A stretch of DNA of 64,000 nucleotides from Lonsdalea populi (GCF_015999465.1 NZ_CP065534.1:124001-188000); one strand, 5' to 3'. Positions 17,450 to 28,593 are shown, counted from the first letter of the stretch. Notes: a model not told the origin generated them from the sequence alone. Made by a program: numbers and translations.

Positions 17450-18631
17450 ATGATGAAGAGCAGCGGTGTGACCTTACGAGTACTGGGAACCTCAGTGACG
17501 CTGCTGGAGCTGCTGCGCCAGCAAGCCGAGCAGGATTTAGGCCTGCGTATCGACTATCGGGTATGCAGCGTCAAAGAAGCGCAGCGCATTGCGGTCATGC
17601 ACCCTGAAAGTTACGATCTGTATGACCAATGGTTTCACAATATCGACTTTGTCTGGCCGGCGCAGGCGATCCAGCCGCTTGAGATCGCTAGGTTGCAGTA
17701 TTGGGATGAAATTAACGATCTCCCCAAACGAGGCACGCTGTATCCCGGTCAAACGCTGAGCTGCGGCAGCGTACCTTCTCATCGCCTCTATGTGCAGGAG
17801 AACGGTGAGCTGGGCGCCAATCCTACCGATCGAATCAGCATGCTCCCGCTGACGCACAACACAGACAGCTTCGCGTACCAGGTTGAGCAACTGCCCGCGT
17901 CGCTAATCGGTACGGAGGAGAGCTGGGGATGGCTGGTGAATCCCGCATTCTTTGGCAAGGTCGCGTTGCAGGATGACGCTTCGATAGGCGTGTTGGACGC
18001 CGTGCTGGCGGTGCAAGCGCGTGGACTGTTCAAGTTCGGCAACGTGGGCAACCTGACGCTGGAAGAGATCGACCTGCTGACCGATATATTGGCCGGTCTG
18101 CGCAGGCAAGGGCATTTTGCCGCGCTGGGTTCTACGCATGACGAAGCCAGCAAACTCATCGGTAATCAACTGGTATGCATACAGAGCCTGTGGGCGCCGA
18201 CGTACTTTCGGCATCACTTCCGCCAAAAAGGGTTCAAGCTGGCGGTGCCGAAAGAGGGCTATCGCGCCTGGTACGGCGGCCTTTCGCTATCGCGTTGTGT
18301 CAGCGGGCGTTTGAAAGAGGCTGCCTATGATTACCTGAACTGGTGGCAGTCCGGCTGGCCGGGGGCGGTCATGGCGCGACAGGGCTACTATATTTCCAAT
18401 CCGCAGCGCACGCGCGCGTATCTCTCCGACGCCGAATGGGATTTCTGGTACGGCGGTAAACCCGCAGCCGAAACGCTGCCGGATACCCGCGGCAATCCAT
18501 TGATTATGCCGGGCGAACTGCGCGACGGGGGGAGCTACGAGCAGCGTATAGGGCATATCGCCGTCTGGAATTCGGTGATGGATGAGCACAACTATCTCGT
18601 GCGGCGCTGGCAGGGCTTCATCCACGCCTGA
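17450..18631 (+). CDS. ABC-transporter solute-binding protein, PotD-like, without signal peptide
   Basis: A 393 aa protein with the fold hints of spermidine/putrescine-type binding proteins: VTLRVLGTSVTLLELL at the N-terminus, YDLYDQWFHNIDFVWPAQ, MLPLTHNTDSFAYQ, SWGWLVNPAFFGKVAL and a late YLNWWQSGWPGAVMARQGYY. Such proteins act in the periplasm or as lipoproteins, yet the visible start MMKSSGVTLRV has no signal peptide. A Tat-like SRRF motif lies just upstream in another frame. No permease or ATPase gene is adjacent. I infer a truncated, probably non-functional transport operon. Confidence 0.75.
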   Translation: MMKSSGVTLRVLGTSVTLLELLRQQAEQDLGLRIDYRVCSVKEAQRIAVMHPESYDLYDQWFHNIDFVWPAQAIQPLEIARLQYWDEINDLPKRGTLYPGQTLSCGSVPSHRLYVQENGELGANPTDRISMLPLTHNTDSFAYQVEQLPASLIGTEESWGWLVNPAFFGKVALQDDASIGVLDAVLAVQARGLFKFGNVGNLTLEEIDLLTDILAGLRRQGHFAALGSTHDEASKLIGNQLVCIQSLWAPTYFRHHFRQKGFKLAVPKEGYRAWYGGLSLSRCVSGRLKEAAYDYLNWWQSGWPGAVMARQGYYISNPQRTRAYLSDAEWDFWYGGKPAAETLPDTRGNPLIMPGELRDGGSYEQRIGHIAVWNSVMDEHNYLVRRWQGFIHA

Positions 18632-18874
18632 TCGCTGACAGACGGCGGCGATCGCCTTGCTTACGCGATGTTGGAGCAACGGTCGTGGTGCCGATACCTC
18701 GCGCTGGCTGAGCGATATCGCCGCCCTCATCGCCTTATGGAAAATTTATTCATAATAGAGTGGTATCAGGAAATGATGATCCTTTAGCGATCGGTCACGC
18801 TCACTGAGTCACCGGGCGAACGGCGCTAGGTTAGGGTGATACCCTCTGAATTTACTACACCGATGGAGAGCGAT
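18632..18874. other. udp upstream region
   Basis: 243 bp, no gene recognised. It should carry the udp promoter. A 38-codon ORF from 18669 has no convincing ribosome binding site and no recognised motif. The udp ribosome binding site GGAGAG is at about 18863-18868. Confidence 0.3.
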
Positions 18875-19633
18875 ATGTCAGACGTATTTCACCTTGGATT
18901 AACAAAGGAAGATTTGCTCGGCGCCGAACTGGCGATTGTTCCGGGCGATCCGGCGCGGGTTGAGAAAATCGCCCGTCTGATGGAGAACCCGGTATTTCTG
19001 GCATCCCATCGAGAATTCACTTCCTGGCGCGCCGAACTGGCGGGACAGCCGGTGATTATCTGCTCGACCGGCATCGGCGGGCCGTCTACGTCGATTGTGG
19101 TGGAAGAGCTTGCGCAGCTGGGTGTCCGCACGTTTCTGCGCGTCGGCACGACCGGAGCGATCCAGCCTCATATCGCCGTAGGCGATGTGTTGGTGACGAC
19201 GGCGGCGGTACGTCTCGATGGCGCCAGCCTGCATTTTGCGCCGATGGAATACCCGGCCGTCGCGGACTTCGCCTGCACGTCGGCGCTGGTGGAGGCGGCT
19301 CGCGCCGCCGGTCATACGCTGCACGTCGGCATCACCGCCTCTTCCGATACGTTTTATCCGGGACAGGAGCGCTACGACACCTTCTCAAGCCGGGTCGTGC
19401 GCCGTTTCCGCGGGTCGATGGAGGAGTGGCAGAGCATGGGGGTGCTGAACTATGAAATGGAGTCCGCAACGTTGCTGACGATGTGCGCCAGCCAGGGGCT
19501 GCGCGCGGGGATGGTCGCGGGCATTATTGTGAATCGCAGTAAGCAGGAGATCCCGGACGTCGCGACGATGAAGCTGGCCGAAACCGCGTCGGTGAACGTG
19601 GTGCTGGCGGCGGCGCTTACGCTGCTTTCCTGA
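18875..19633 (+). CDS. udp: Uridine phosphorylase
   Basis: Splits uridine and phosphate to uracil and ribose 1-phosphate in pyrimidine salvage. The protein is 252 aa (E. coli 253), starting [20 protein letters not shown], with phosphate-loop region [21 protein letters not shown] and the nucleoside site around [14 protein letters not shown]. The start at 18875 is used rather than an in-frame ATG 13 codons upstream, from homology and GGAGAG spacing. In E. coli rmuC follows udp; here a phosphatase, ppc and the arg genes intervene. Confidence 0.97.
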   Translation: MSDVFHLGLTKEDLLGAELAIVPGDPARVEKIARLMENPVFLASHREFTSWRAELAGQPVIICSTGIGGPSTSIVVEELAQLGVRTFLRVGTTGAIQPHIAVGDVLVTTAAVRLDGASLHFAPMEYPAVADFACTSALVEAARAAGHTLHVGITASSDTFYPGQERYDTFSSRVVRRFRGSMEEWQSMGVLNYEMESATLLTMCASQGLRAGMVAGIIVNRSKQEIPDVATMKLAETASVNVVLAAALTLLS

Positions 19634-19665
19634 ATCCATTCATGCCAACTCATTAAAGGAATGCT

Positions 19666-20448
19666 ATGACGTTAGCCAAGATGCTGCACCCTTCCGTCCT
19701 GCCGCTGAACGGCGGGATCAATTTTCGCGATCTAGGCGGGCTGGCTACGGCCGACGGTCGGCGAGTCCGCCCCGGCAAGCTGCTGCGTGCGGGGTCACTG
19801 AATGAACTGAACGATCGGGATCTTACGTTTCTGGCTGAGGTGCCGGTTGCGCACGTGGTTGACTATCGCGATATCTCGGAGGCCGCGCTGCGTCCTGACC
19901 GGCTATGGGAAGGTGTCAGTTATCACGCCGTCCCGGCTAATCCGCCGAGTCATGAGGTGACCGCCAATCTTGAATCGCTGGGGGCGGAGACGCTGGCCGA
20001 GCTGGATGCGCGCGCTTTCATGCTCACCGTCTACGAACGGCTGCCGTTCGAAAACAGCGCCTACCGTCATCTGGTCCAACTGTTGCAGGCGCCGGGCGAG
20101 GGCGCGCTGGTGCAGCATTGTGCGGTGGGCAAGGACCGGACCGGCGTCGGCGTCGCGCTGGTGTTATTCGCGCTGGGCGCGGATGAACAGACGGTCATGG
20201 AAGACTATCTTCTGACGGAAACCACGCTGGAGCCATTCCGCCAGCGCCTGATGGAAGAGCTGACGCCTGTGCTGGGCGAGGCGGCAATGCGGCCGTTCGC
20301 TTTCATTTTATCGGCTCGAGAGGAATTTTTGCAGACCGCGCTGCGGACGATCCGTGAGCGACACGGCTCGATAGACAACTGGTTGATGCGGGATTACGGA
20401 TTGGATGCGCCAGCGCGGGAACGCCTACGAGAACGCTATCTGGATTAA
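19666..20448 (+). CDS. Tyrosine-protein phosphatase, IphP-like
   Basis: A 260 aa protein of the bacterial dual-specificity/lipid phosphatase family. The N-terminal block is LNGGINFRDLGGLATADGRRV; the P-loop CX5R is HCAVGKDRTG with Cys152 and Arg158; the general-acid region may be VVDYRD (64-69). No signal peptide, so cytoplasmic. The substrate (phosphotyrosine, phosphoinositide or other phosphoester) cannot be read. It begins 32 bp after udp with its own AAAGGA site, so co-transcription with udp is likely. This gene is not at the udp locus of E. coli K-12. Confidence 0.88.
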   Translation: MTLAKMLHPSVLPLNGGINFRDLGGLATADGRRVRPGKLLRAGSLNELNDRDLTFLAEVPVAHVVDYRDISEAALRPDRLWEGVSYHAVPANPPSHEVTANLESLGAETLAELDARAFMLTVYERLPFENSAYRHLVQLLQAPGEGALVQHCAVGKDRTGVGVALVLFALGADEQTVMEDYLLTETTLEPFRQRLMEELTPVLGEAAMRPFAFILSAREEFLQTALRTIRERHGSIDNWLMRDYGLDAPARERLRERYLD

Positions 20449-20524
20449 GCGCGATAGCAAAAAGGCGGGCCGACCTTGCCGCACGGTGATGGGGCATGAC
20501 TGGTCCGCATATAGCGATCTCGTC

Positions 20525-20562
20525 TGGCCGCGACAACGGCGCAGAACGCGTTGTCGCGGCCA
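20525..20562. repeat. Perfect 14-bp-stem inverted repeat between the phosphatase gene and ppc
   Basis: Arms TGGCCGCGACAACG and CGTTGTCGCGGCCA around a 10-base loop. It lies between two convergent genes, so a bidirectional terminator is likely, but neither side has a T tract. A cruciform or mRNA 3'-stabilising hairpin would also fit. Confidence 0.6.
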
Positions 20563-20601
20563 AACGGGCTGGGTGCGTCGCCGCCGTTTGACGGACGGGC
20601 G

Positions 20602-23241
20602 TCAGCCAGTATTGCGCATTCCTGCGGCGACCCCGGCGACGGTGATCATCAATGCTTGCTCTACATCCGGGTCCGGCGTCTCCTGCTGGCGGCAGCGGTG
20701 CAGCAATTCGGCCTGCAGAACGTTGAGCGGGTCGGTATAGACGTTGCGCAGCGAGATGGATTCCGCGATCCAAGGCAGGTCCGCCATCAGGTGGTCGTCG
20801 TTGGAGATGGTCAACACCGCTTTGATGTCTTTTTCCAACTGTCCGCGCAGCTGACGCCCCAGCGGCCACAAATCTTCCCCCACCAGACGCTGATCGTAGT
20901 ATTCCGCCAGCCACAGGTCGGTTTTAGAGAAAACCATTTCCAGCATGCCGATACGGGTGGAGAAGAACGGCCAGTCGCGGCACATCGCTTCCAGCTGCTC
21001 CTGCTTGCCGTCGTCCATCACCTTCTGCAAAGCCGCGCCCGCGCCCAGCCAGGCCGGCAGCATCAGGCGGTTCTGCGTCCACGCGAAAATCCACGGAATG
21101 GCGCGCAGGCTTTCCACCCCGCCGCTCGGACGACGTTTGGCCGGGCGCGACCCCAGCGGCAGTTTGCCCAGCTCCGGTTCCGGCGTTGCCGCGCGGAAAT
21201 AGGAGACGAACTCTGGATTTTCGCGGACGTAGTAGCGGTACATATCGCAGGAGATACGTGAGAGCTCGTCCATGATGTGGTGCCACTCTTTCTTGGGCTC
21301 CGGCGGCGGCAGCAGGTTAGCTTCCAGGATTGCGGAGGTATACAGCGACAGGCTGCTGATGGTGACTTCCGGCAGACCGAACTTGAAGCGGATCATCTCG
21401 CCCTGTTCGGTGACGCGCAGACCGCCTTTCAGGCTTCCCGGCGGCTGCGACAGCAGTGCGGCATGCGCCGGGGCGCCGCCTCGGCCGATGGAGCCGCCGC
21501 GACCATGGAATAACGTCAGCGCTACGCCATATTTCTCGAAGGTTTTAATCAGCGCATCCTGCGCGCGATATTGGGCCCAGGAGGCCGCCATCACCCCCGC
21601 GTCCTTGGCCGAGTCGGAATAGCCGATCATCACCATCTGTTTGCCCTGGATCACGCCGCGATACCAGTCGATGTTGAGGAGCTGCGTCATCACGCTGTCG
21701 GCGTTGTTCAGGTCATCCAGCGTTTCAAATAGCGGAGCTACCGGCAGCGTGTAGGGGCAACCGGCTTCCTTGAGCAGCAGGTGGACGGCCAGAACGTCGG
21801 ACGGCGTGCGCGCCATCGAAATGACGTAAGACGCGATGGCGTTCTGCGGGGTTTGCGCGATGACCTGGCAGGTATCCAGCACTTCCTGCGTTTCTGGACT
21901 TGGTTGCCACTGGTGCGGCAGCAGCGGACGTTTGGAATTCAGTTCGCGGATCAGGAAAGCCTGTTTGTCGGCTTCCGACCAGCTCTCATAGTCGCCCAGT
22001 CCCAGATAACGGGTGATTTCGGCGATCGCTTCGGTGTGATTGGTGCTTTCCTGACGGACGTCGATGCGGACCAGCGGCACGCCGAAGCAGTGTACGCGGC
22101 GCATGGTATCCAGCAGCTGACCGTCGGCGATAATCCCCATGCCGCAGGTGTGCAAAGAGCGGTAACAGGCGTAAAGCGGGTCCCACAGCTGCTCGTTACA
22201 GACCAGCAGGTCCTGAGGCTCGGGGGCGGATTTTCCATCAAGCTGGGTATCGAGATAGTTCAGCGTCGCGACAAGCTGAGCGCGCATTCTCTTCATCAAC
22301 TGGCGGTAGGGTTCCTGAACGCTGTCGCCGCCCGCCAACTTCTGCAACTCAGGCGTACAGGCGGACATGGACAGTTCGGATACCAGTTCCTGCACATCGT
22401 TCAGGAACAGCGCCGCCGCTCTTCGGCGACCCAGCAGCAGCACGCGACGGGTGATTTTTGCCGTGACGTTAGGGTTGCCGTCACGGTCTCCCCCCATCCA
22501 CGACGTAAATCGGACGGGCGTCGCCTCTACCGGCAGACGATAACCGAGCTCTTGCTCCAGTTGTTCGTCCAGTTCGCGCAGAAAGGCGGGAACGCCTTCC
22601 CACAGGCTGTTTTCGACCACGGCAAAGCCCCATTTGGCTTCATCGACCGGCGTTGGGCGCTCTTTTCGGATTTCATCCGTGTGCCAGTACTGGGCGATAA
22701 GCTGACACAGACGGCGCATGATCTGGTGGCGCTCATAATCCGCCAAATCGTCGTGGTCGAGCTGTTTCAGGCAATGATTCACCTCACCCAGCTTATGAAT
22801 TAGGCTACGACGGGTAATTTCCGTGGGATGCGCGGTCAGAACCAGTTCAATAGAGAGCGATTCCACGGCCTCGCGGATCTGATTTTCGTCCAGTTTGTCG
22901 CTGTCTTTCAGGCGGCGGATAGCCAGCGCCAGCGTTTCCGGGTTACTGGCCGCTTCTCCATGCGGTGAGATGGTGTGATATTGCTCGGCGGTGTTGGTCA
23001 GGTTGAGAAACTGGCTAAAAGCGCGCGCGACGGGCAGAAGTTCCTCGTTAGAAAGGTTTTGCAGCGTATTCAGCAGCTCTTGTCGATGCTCGTTGCTGCC
23101 TGCACGAGAGGCTTTGGAAAGTTTTCGAATGGTTTCAACACGCTCTAGTATGTTTTCTCCCAATGCGTCTTTGATGGTGTTCCCAAGCAATTTGCCGAGC
23201 ATACTGACGTTGCCGCGCATTGCGGAATATTGTTCATTCAT
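20602..23241 (-). CDS. ppc: Phosphoenolpyruvate carboxylase
   Basis: Carboxylates PEP to oxaloacetate to refill the TCA cycle. The protein is 879 aa (E. coli 883). It carries the catalytic-His block [12 protein letters not shown], the glycine-rich loop [14 protein letters not shown], the [10 protein letters not shown] block, and the invariant C-terminal RNTG. Start [20 protein letters not shown] as in the family. In E. coli it is also downstream of argE on the same strand. Confidence 0.99.
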   Translation of the reverse strand: MNEQYSAMRGNVSMLGKLLGNTIKDALGENILERVETIRKLSKASRAGSNEHRQELLNTLQNLSNEELLPVARAFSQFLNLTNTAEQYHTISPHGEAASNPETLALAIRRLKDSDKLDENQIREAVESLSIELVLTAHPTEITRRSLIHKLGEVNHCLKQLDHDDLADYERHQIMRRLCQLIAQYWHTDEIRKERPTPVDEAKWGFAVVENSLWEGVPAFLRELDEQLEQELGYRLPVEATPVRFTSWMGGDRDGNPNVTAKITRRVLLLGRRRAAALFLNDVQELVSELSMSACTPELQKLAGGDSVQEPYRQLMKRMRAQLVATLNYLDTQLDGKSAPEPQDLLVCNEQLWDPLYACYRSLHTCGMGIIADGQLLDTMRRVHCFGVPLVRIDVRQESTNHTEAIAEITRYLGLGDYESWSEADKQAFLIRELNSKRPLLPHQWQPSPETQEVLDTCQVIAQTPQNAIASYVISMARTPSDVLAVHLLLKEAGCPYTLPVAPLFETLDDLNNADSVMTQLLNIDWYRGVIQGKQMVMIGYSDSAKDAGVMAASWAQYRAQDALIKTFEKYGVALTLFHGRGGSIGRGGAPAHAALLSQPPGSLKGGLRVTEQGEMIRFKFGLPEVTISSLSLYTSAILEANLLPPPEPKKEWHHIMDELSRISCDMYRYYVRENPEFVSYFRAATPEPELGKLPLGSRPAKRRPSGGVESLRAIPWIFAWTQNRLMLPAWLGAGAALQKVMDDGKQEQLEAMCRDWPFFSTRIGMLEMVFSKTDLWLAEYYDQRLVGEDLWPLGRQLRGQLEKDIKAVLTISNDDHLMADLPWIAESISLRNVYTDPLNVLQAELLHRCRQQETPDPDVEQALMITVAGVAAGMRNTG

Positions 23242-23771
23242 ATTTGTCCCGACCCGTCTCTCGTTGTCCTGTAAAAATATTACGCTTCAAAAGTGGAGTG
23301 ATGATGTTGTCTGGCAATGGAGGATCGCGCCCGTCTGTAGTCAGCGCTATCTTTACAGTTGTAACCGTTTCTGTAGTGAAAAGGCAATTTGCGAAATTTA
23401 ATCACATGATCGACGAGATAAGACTAGCTTATTAAGGCCAAATAAACCCAGGCAGGACAAGGGCTGACGGGATGCCCAATAACGATAAAAACGCGTGAAC
23501 CAGCATGGTTTTTATGTTTTCTCGTAATTAATTGTGCCAAATTTAGTCTGTTTTGTGGTTTTTTATTTCACGTAAATCCCGTTGTGGTAGCGTCCATCAC
23601 TGCTTATTTCGCGATTATTCAGAATAAATTTTTAAGCGGAGGTTGGCGGAAAGGCGTTGCAGCTTGTCCCTCTACGCCACCGGCAGTCGGGCTCGGTGGA
23701 AAAACGGGTAAGTTTTCACCGGCATGGAGGAGAACGGATCTTGCCCGTCGACGACAGGCAAGACAGAGAGC
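23242..23771. other. ppc-argE intergenic region
   Basis: 530 bp without a supported gene. The half next to ppc is AT-rich and should hold the ppc promoter (minus strand). Near argE there is an inverted repeat, CTTGCC-N12-GGCAAG (23739-23762), possibly an argE 3' hairpin. Short ORFs at 23584 and 23220 lack coding character. Confidence 0.45.
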
Positions 23772-24923
23772 TTAGTGCTGGCAGAAACGATGAATCAGCT
23801 GTGCAATCAGCGTGCGAGTCGGCTTGATGAAAGAGGTGTCGATATATTCATCCGGCTGATGCGCCTGATTGATGGAGCCGGGGCCGAGCACCAGCGTCGG
23901 GCAGAGCTGCTGGATGAACGGCGCTTCGGTGCAGTAGTTCACCACTTCCGTCGGTTGTCCCAACAACTTTTCCACCACCTGCGCCAAAGGGCTGTCGGCG
24001 AGACACTCATAGCCGGGAATGGGCGGATGCAGCTCGTTGACGGTCAAGCGTCCCGGCCACCGGGAACTGACCGGCTCCAGCGCCTCGGTCACCAGCCCGT
24101 TGATATCGTTCAACGCCATACCGGGCAATGGGCGAATGTCCATATGCAGTTCGCAGCAGCCGCAGATGCGGTTGGCCGCGTCGCCGCCGTGAATATGCCC
24201 GAAGTTCATCGTCGGGTAGGAGATGTGGAACGCGGGGTTGTGATAGCGCTCTTGCAGGGTATTACGCAACTTCATCAGGTGGGTGATGGACTCGTGCATC
24301 AGTTCAATGGCATTGACCCCGCGCGACGGATCGCTCGAGTGGCCTGACTGGCCCTGAATACGGATTGCTTTAGACATATGGCCTTTATGCGCGCGCACCG
24401 GCTGCAGCGAGGTGGGCTCGCCGATGATGGCGCAATCCGGTCTGATGCGCGTGGACTCGGAGAAGTATTTGGCGCCCGCCATCGTGGTCTCTTCGTCGGC
24501 CGTCGCCAGAATATAAAGCGGTTTGGAGAGCGTGGCCGGATCGAGGTCGCGCAGCGTATCCAGAATGAAAGCGAAGAACCCTTTCATGTCAGCGGTACCC
24601 AGACCATAAAGCCGATTATCGTGTTCGGTCAGGGTGAAGGGATCGCGCCTCCAGCGCCCGTCGTCAAACGGTACGGTATCGGTATGGCCCGCCAGCAGCA
24701 GCCCGCCGCTGCCTTCTCCCCGGCGCGCCAGCATATTAAATTTATGATGTGTTCCGGGAACGGGCTGCACTTCGACGCGAAAGCCCAGATCGGTAAACCA
24801 GCCTGCCAACAGGTTGATTAAGGTTTCATTACTTTGGTCCAGGTCGCTATCGGCGGCGCTAATGGATGGTGTGGCGATTAATGCCCGGTACAGCTCAATA
24901 AACGGGGGTAAATTCATCTTCAC
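23772..24923 (-). CDS. argE: Acetylornithine deacetylase
   Basis: Hydrolyses N-acetylornithine to ornithine in the linear arginine pathway. A 383 aa M20-family metalloenzyme (E. coli 383). Zinc ligands are expected in [16 protein letters not shown] (His), [12 protein letters not shown] (bridging Asp) and [10 protein letters not shown] (Glu-Glu). Divergent from argC with a 206-bp control region that contains two ARG boxes. Confidence 0.97.
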   Translation of the reverse strand: MKMNLPPFIELYRALIATPSISAADSDLDQSNETLINLLAGWFTDLGFRVEVQPVPGTHHKFNMLARRGEGSGGLLLAGHTDTVPFDDGRWRRDPFTLTEHDNRLYGLGTADMKGFFAFILDTLRDLDPATLSKPLYILATADEETTMAGAKYFSESTRIRPDCAIIGEPTSLQPVRAHKGHMSKAIRIQGQSGHSSDPSRGVNAIELMHESITHLMKLRNTLQERYHNPAFHISYPTMNFGHIHGGDAANRICGCCELHMDIRPLPGMALNDINGLVTEALEPVSSRWPGRLTVNELHPPIPGYECLADSPLAQVVEKLLGQPTEVVNYCTEAPFIQQLCPTLVLGPGSINQAHQPDEYIDTSFIKPTRTLIAQLIHRFCQH

Positions 24924-24948
24924 TGTTGACAGCCTCTGGTTTGAATAG

Positions 24949-24987
24949 TATCAATATTCATGCATTTTTTGTGAATAAAAATACAGT
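24949..24987. promoter_or_regulatory. Pair of ARG boxes (ArgR operator) between argE and argC
   Basis: Two 18-bp AT-rich palindromes, TATCAATATTCATGCATT (24949-24966) and TGTGAATAAAAATACAGT (24970-24987), fit the pattern of TGAAT-four AT-ATTCA cores. They are 3 bp apart, the spacing bound by the ArgR hexamer with arginine. The argECBH control region of E. coli is built in the same way. Confidence 0.75.
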
Positions 24988-25129
24988 ATTGCCAGGTGAA
25001 AGAACATCACAAACTGCGGCGCGGACCGCACTTGTGCTTTTTCTGGCATCGTGGGGGGAGCGGCTTATTCCGCATCAGTCCCCGGCTCTCGTCTCACCGA
25101 TCACGATATAACAAAGGTATACGGATCTC

Positions 25130-26134
25130 ATGTTGAATACGTTGATAGTTGGTGCAAGTGGTTATACCGGCGCGGAGCTGGCACTGTACCTGAACCGTCA
25201 TCCTCAGATGAACATAACCGCTTTGGCGGTTTCAGCGCAAAGTGTAGATGCGGGAAAATTACTCTCCGATCTGCATCCCCAGCTTAAAGGCGTTATCGAC
25301 CTGCCTGTCCAGCCGCTCACCGACGTTGCCGACGCGGCCAAAGGCGTCGACGTGGTGTTTTTAGCCACCGACCATAAGGTGAGCCACGATCTGGCGCCGC
25401 AATTTTTGGCGGCGGGCTGCACGGTGTTTGACCTGTCCGGGGCCTTTCGCGTGCAGGACGCCGATTTTTACAGTCGCTATTACGGCTTCGACCATCAGCA
25501 TGCCGACTGGCTGGCGCAGGCCGTGTACGGTCTGGCCGAGTGGCAGGCTGAAGAGATCAAACAGGCGCAGCTGATCGCCGTGCCGGGTTGCTATCCCACG
25601 GCCTCTCAGCTGGCGCTGAAGCCGCTAGTGGAAAGCCGTCTGCTGAATACCGACCAGTGGCCCGTCATCGACGCCACCAGCGGCGTTAGCGGTGCCGGAC
25701 GCAAGGCCACCATGACCAACAGCTTCTGCGAGGTCAGCCTGCAGCCCTACGGCCTCTTCACCCATCGACATCAGCCCGAAATTGCCGCGCATCTGGGAAT
25801 TCCGGTGATTTTTACCCCGCATCTGGGCAATTTCCCGCGCGGTATTCTGGCAACGATTACCTGCCGTCTGCGTCCCGGCGTGACCGCACAGGACGTGGCT
25901 GAAGCCTACTACAACGCCTACCACGATAAGCCGCTGGTCCGGCTCTACGCGCAAGGCGTTCCGGCGCTGAAATCCGTGGTCGGCCTGCCGTTTTGCGATA
26001 TCGGTTTCTCGGTGCAGGATGAACATCTGATTGTGGTGTCCACCGAAGACAACCTGCTGAAAGGCGCGGCGGCGCAGGCAGTCCAGTGCATGAATATTCG
26101 TTTTGGTTTCCCTGAAACCCAGTCCTTACTCTGA
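25130..26134 (+). CDS. argC: N-acetyl-gamma-glutamyl-phosphate reductase
   Basis: NADPH-dependent third step of arginine synthesis. The protein is 334 aa. The cofactor motif is [15 protein letters not shown] (residues 7-21), and the catalytic Cys154 lies in [17 protein letters not shown]. First gene of argCBH, 23 bp before argB. Confidence 0.98.
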   Translation: MLNTLIVGASGYTGAELALYLNRHPQMNITALAVSAQSVDAGKLLSDLHPQLKGVIDLPVQPLTDVADAAKGVDVVFLATDHKVSHDLAPQFLAAGCTVFDLSGAFRVQDADFYSRYYGFDHQHADWLAQAVYGLAEWQAEEIKQAQLIAVPGCYPTASQLALKPLVESRLLNTDQWPVIDATSGVSGAGRKATMTNSFCEVSLQPYGLFTHRHQPEIAAHLGIPVIFTPHLGNFPRGILATITCRLRPGVTAQDVAEAYYNAYHDKPLVRLYAQGVPALKSVVGLPFCDIGFSVQDEHLIVVSTEDNLLKGAAAQAVQCMNIRFGFPETQSLL

Positions 26135-26157
26135 TTATTTCTGAGGCGCAAAGACCC

Positions 26158-26931
26158 ATGAATCCGTTAATTATCAAGCTCGGTGGCGTACTGTTGGATA
26201 GTGAAGAGGCGCTGGAACGTTTGTTCGGTGCGCTGGTTGAGTATCGTCAGCAGCATCAGCGCCCTCTGGTCATCGTGCACGGCGGCGGTTGTCTGGTCGA
26301 CGACCTGATGAAAAAGCTGTCGCTGCCCGTCGTGAAAAAGCAGGGTTTGCGCGTCACGCCAGCCGATCAGATCGATATCATCACCGGCGCGCTGGCGGGC
26401 TCCGCCAATAAAACGCTGTTGTCATGGGCGGTTAAGCACGACATTCAGGCCGTCGGGCTGTGTCTGGCTGACGGCGGCAGTACGGTGGTGACGCGGCTGG
26501 ATGAAGCGCTGGGTCATGTCGGCAAGGCGGAAGCGGGTACTCCCGCGCTGCTGACGATGCTGCTGGGGGCCGGTTATCTGCCGGTCATCAGCTCCATCGG
26601 CATGACCGCGGAAGGTGAACTGATGAACGTCAACGCTGACCAGGCGGCGACGGCGCTGGCTCAGACGCTGGGCGCGGATCTGATTTTGCTCTCTGACGTC
26701 AGCGGCATTCTGGACGGCAAAGGTCAGCGCATCGAAGAGATGACGGCGGAGAAAGCCGAGGCGTTGATCGCCCAAGGCATCATCACCGACGGCATGGTGG
26801 TTAAGGTCAACGCCGCGCTGGACGCTGCGCGCGCGCTGGGCCGTCCCGTGGATATCGCCAGCTGGCGTCACGCCGAGCAACTGCCGGCGTTATTTAACGG
26901 CGTCTCCATCGGCACACGTATTTCGGCGTAG
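26158..26931 (+). CDS. argB: Acetylglutamate kinase
   Basis: Phosphorylates N-acetylglutamate. A 257 aa amino-acid kinase, the short, non-feedback-inhibited enterobacterial type: [39 protein letters not shown] and [16 protein letters not shown]. Second in argCBH; a 118-bp gap with a small CGCCCG-CAC-CGGGCG hairpin separates it from argH. Confidence 0.98.
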   Translation: MNPLIIKLGGVLLDSEEALERLFGALVEYRQQHQRPLVIVHGGGCLVDDLMKKLSLPVVKKQGLRVTPADQIDIITGALAGSANKTLLSWAVKHDIQAVGLCLADGGSTVVTRLDEALGHVGKAEAGTPALLTMLLGAGYLPVISSIGMTAEGELMNVNADQAATALAQTLGADLILLSDVSGILDGKGQRIEEMTAEKAEALIAQGIITDGMVVKVNAALDAARALGRPVDIASWRHAEQLPALFNGVSIGTRISA

Positions 26932-27049
26932 CATCGAGTTTATCAATACCTGATTCGCCCGCACCGGGCGAGCCAGCGTAAAACAGCGTTTCTGGCGGGC
27001 GATGGAGTGCCATCCGCTCGCCATCATTTGAATACCGGGAGTTAAAGTT

Positions 27050-28423
27050 ATGGCTTTGTGGGGCGGACGGTTTAGTCAGGCAGCAGATCAACGTTTCAAA
27101 CAGTTCAACGATTCACTGCGGTTTGATTACCGTTTGGCGGAACAGGACATCACGGGCTCCATCGGGTGGTCTAAAGCGCTGGTGACGGTCAATGTACTGA
27201 ACGAACAGGAACAGCAGCAGTTGGAACAGGCGCTGACGGTTCTGTTAAAGGAAGTTCAGGCCGATCCAGAGGCTATTTTGCAAAGCGATGCCGAAGATAT
27301 TCACAGTTGGGTGGAGCAGCGCCTGATTGAAAAGGTGGGCGATCTGGGCAAAAAACTGCACACCGGCCGTAGCCGTAACGATCAGGTCGCCACCGACCTG
27401 AAACTGTGGTGTAAAGCGCAAATCGGTGAACTGAGGGAAACCCTTCGGCATCTGCGCGAGGCGCTGGTGGCGACGGCGGAGGCGAATCAGGATGCGGTGA
27501 TGCCCGGCTATACCCATCTCCAGCGCGCTCAGCCGGTGACGTTCGCTCACTGGTGTCTGGCCTACCACGAAATGTTGGCGCGTGACGAAAGCCGGCTGGC
27601 CGATACGCTGGCTCGTCTGGACGTCAGTCCGCTGGGCTGCGGCGCGCTGGCGGGGACGGCCTATCCCATTGACCGTGAACAGTTGGCCGGCTGGCTGGGC
27701 TTCGCCTCTGCGACTCGCAACAGCCTGGATTCGGTGTCCGACCGTGACCATGTGCTGGAGCTGTTGTCCAACGCGTCTATCGGCATGGTGCATCTGTCGC
27801 GTTTCGCTGAAGACCTGATTTTCTTCAACAGCGGGGAAGCCGCCTTCGTCGAGCTGTCTGACCGTGTGACGTCCGGTTCTTCCCTAATGCCGCAGAAGAA
27901 AAACCCGGACGCGCTGGAGCTGATCCGCGGTAAATGCGGACGCGTGCAGGGCGCGCTGGCGGGCATGATGGTCACGCTGAAAGGGCTGCCGCTGGCTTAC
28001 AACAAAGACATGCAGGAAGACAAAGAAGGTCTGTTCGATGCGCTGGATACCTGGCATGACAGCCTGATAATGGCCGCGCTGGTGCTGGAAGGCATTCAGA
28101 TTAAGCGTCCTCGCTGTCAGGAAGCGGCGGAGCAGGGCTATGCCAACGCCACCGAACTGGCGGACTATCTGGTGGCAAAAGGCGTGCCGTTCCGCGAAGC
28201 GCACCATATCGTGGGCGAAGCGGTGGTGGAAGCCATCCGTCAGGGAAAAGCGCTGGAAGTCCTGTCATTGGGTGAACTGAAAAAGTTCAGCGACGTCATT
28301 GAAGACGATGTATATCCGGTGCTGTCGCTACAGTCCTGTCTGGACAAGCGTGCGGCGCAAGGCGGCGTATCTCCGCAGCAGGTTGCTGCGGCTATCGCGG
28401 CAGCGAAGCAAAGCTTATCGTGA
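27050..28423 (+). CDS. argH: Argininosuccinate lyase
   Basis: Cleaves argininosuccinate to arginine and fumarate. The protein is 457 aa, starts [20 protein letters not shown] and carries the superfamily signature [16 protein letters not shown] with the catalytic serine, plus [13 protein letters not shown] and [12 protein letters not shown]. Last gene of argCBH, with its own terminator. E. coli has oxyR next; here rmuC follows. Confidence 0.98.
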   Translation: MALWGGRFSQAADQRFKQFNDSLRFDYRLAEQDITGSIGWSKALVTVNVLNEQEQQQLEQALTVLLKEVQADPEAILQSDAEDIHSWVEQRLIEKVGDLGKKLHTGRSRNDQVATDLKLWCKAQIGELRETLRHLREALVATAEANQDAVMPGYTHLQRAQPVTFAHWCLAYHEMLARDESRLADTLARLDVSPLGCGALAGTAYPIDREQLAGWLGFASATRNSLDSVSDRDHVLELLSNASIGMVHLSRFAEDLIFFNSGEAAFVELSDRVTSGSSLMPQKKNPDALELIRGKCGRVQGALAGMMVTLKGLPLAYNKDMQEDKEGLFDALDTWHDSLIMAALVLEGIQIKRPRCQEAAEQGYANATELADYLVAKGVPFREAHHIVGEAVVEAIRQGKALEVLSLGELKKFSDVIEDDVYPVLSLQSCLDKRAAQGGVSPQQVAAAIAAAKQSLS

Positions 28424-28431
28424 TAAGTGAA

Positions 28432-28458
28432 GGAGGCGGGATTTTTCCGCCTCCGTTT
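28432..28458. terminator. Terminator after argH
   Basis: Stem GGAGGCGG / CCGCCTCC with a short T-rich loop, followed by GTTTC. It starts 8 nt after the argH stop. Confidence 0.7.
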
Positions 28459-28593
28459 CATTCCACTCCTGAATCCGCATCGCATTTCCTCTCTTTTTCC
28501 TGCCAAATTCCAGTAATGACCTGAATCCTTTCTGGACATCCATACAGCATGCTTTTACCTTGACGGGCAGCGGCAACAGAACCCGGAGGCGGT

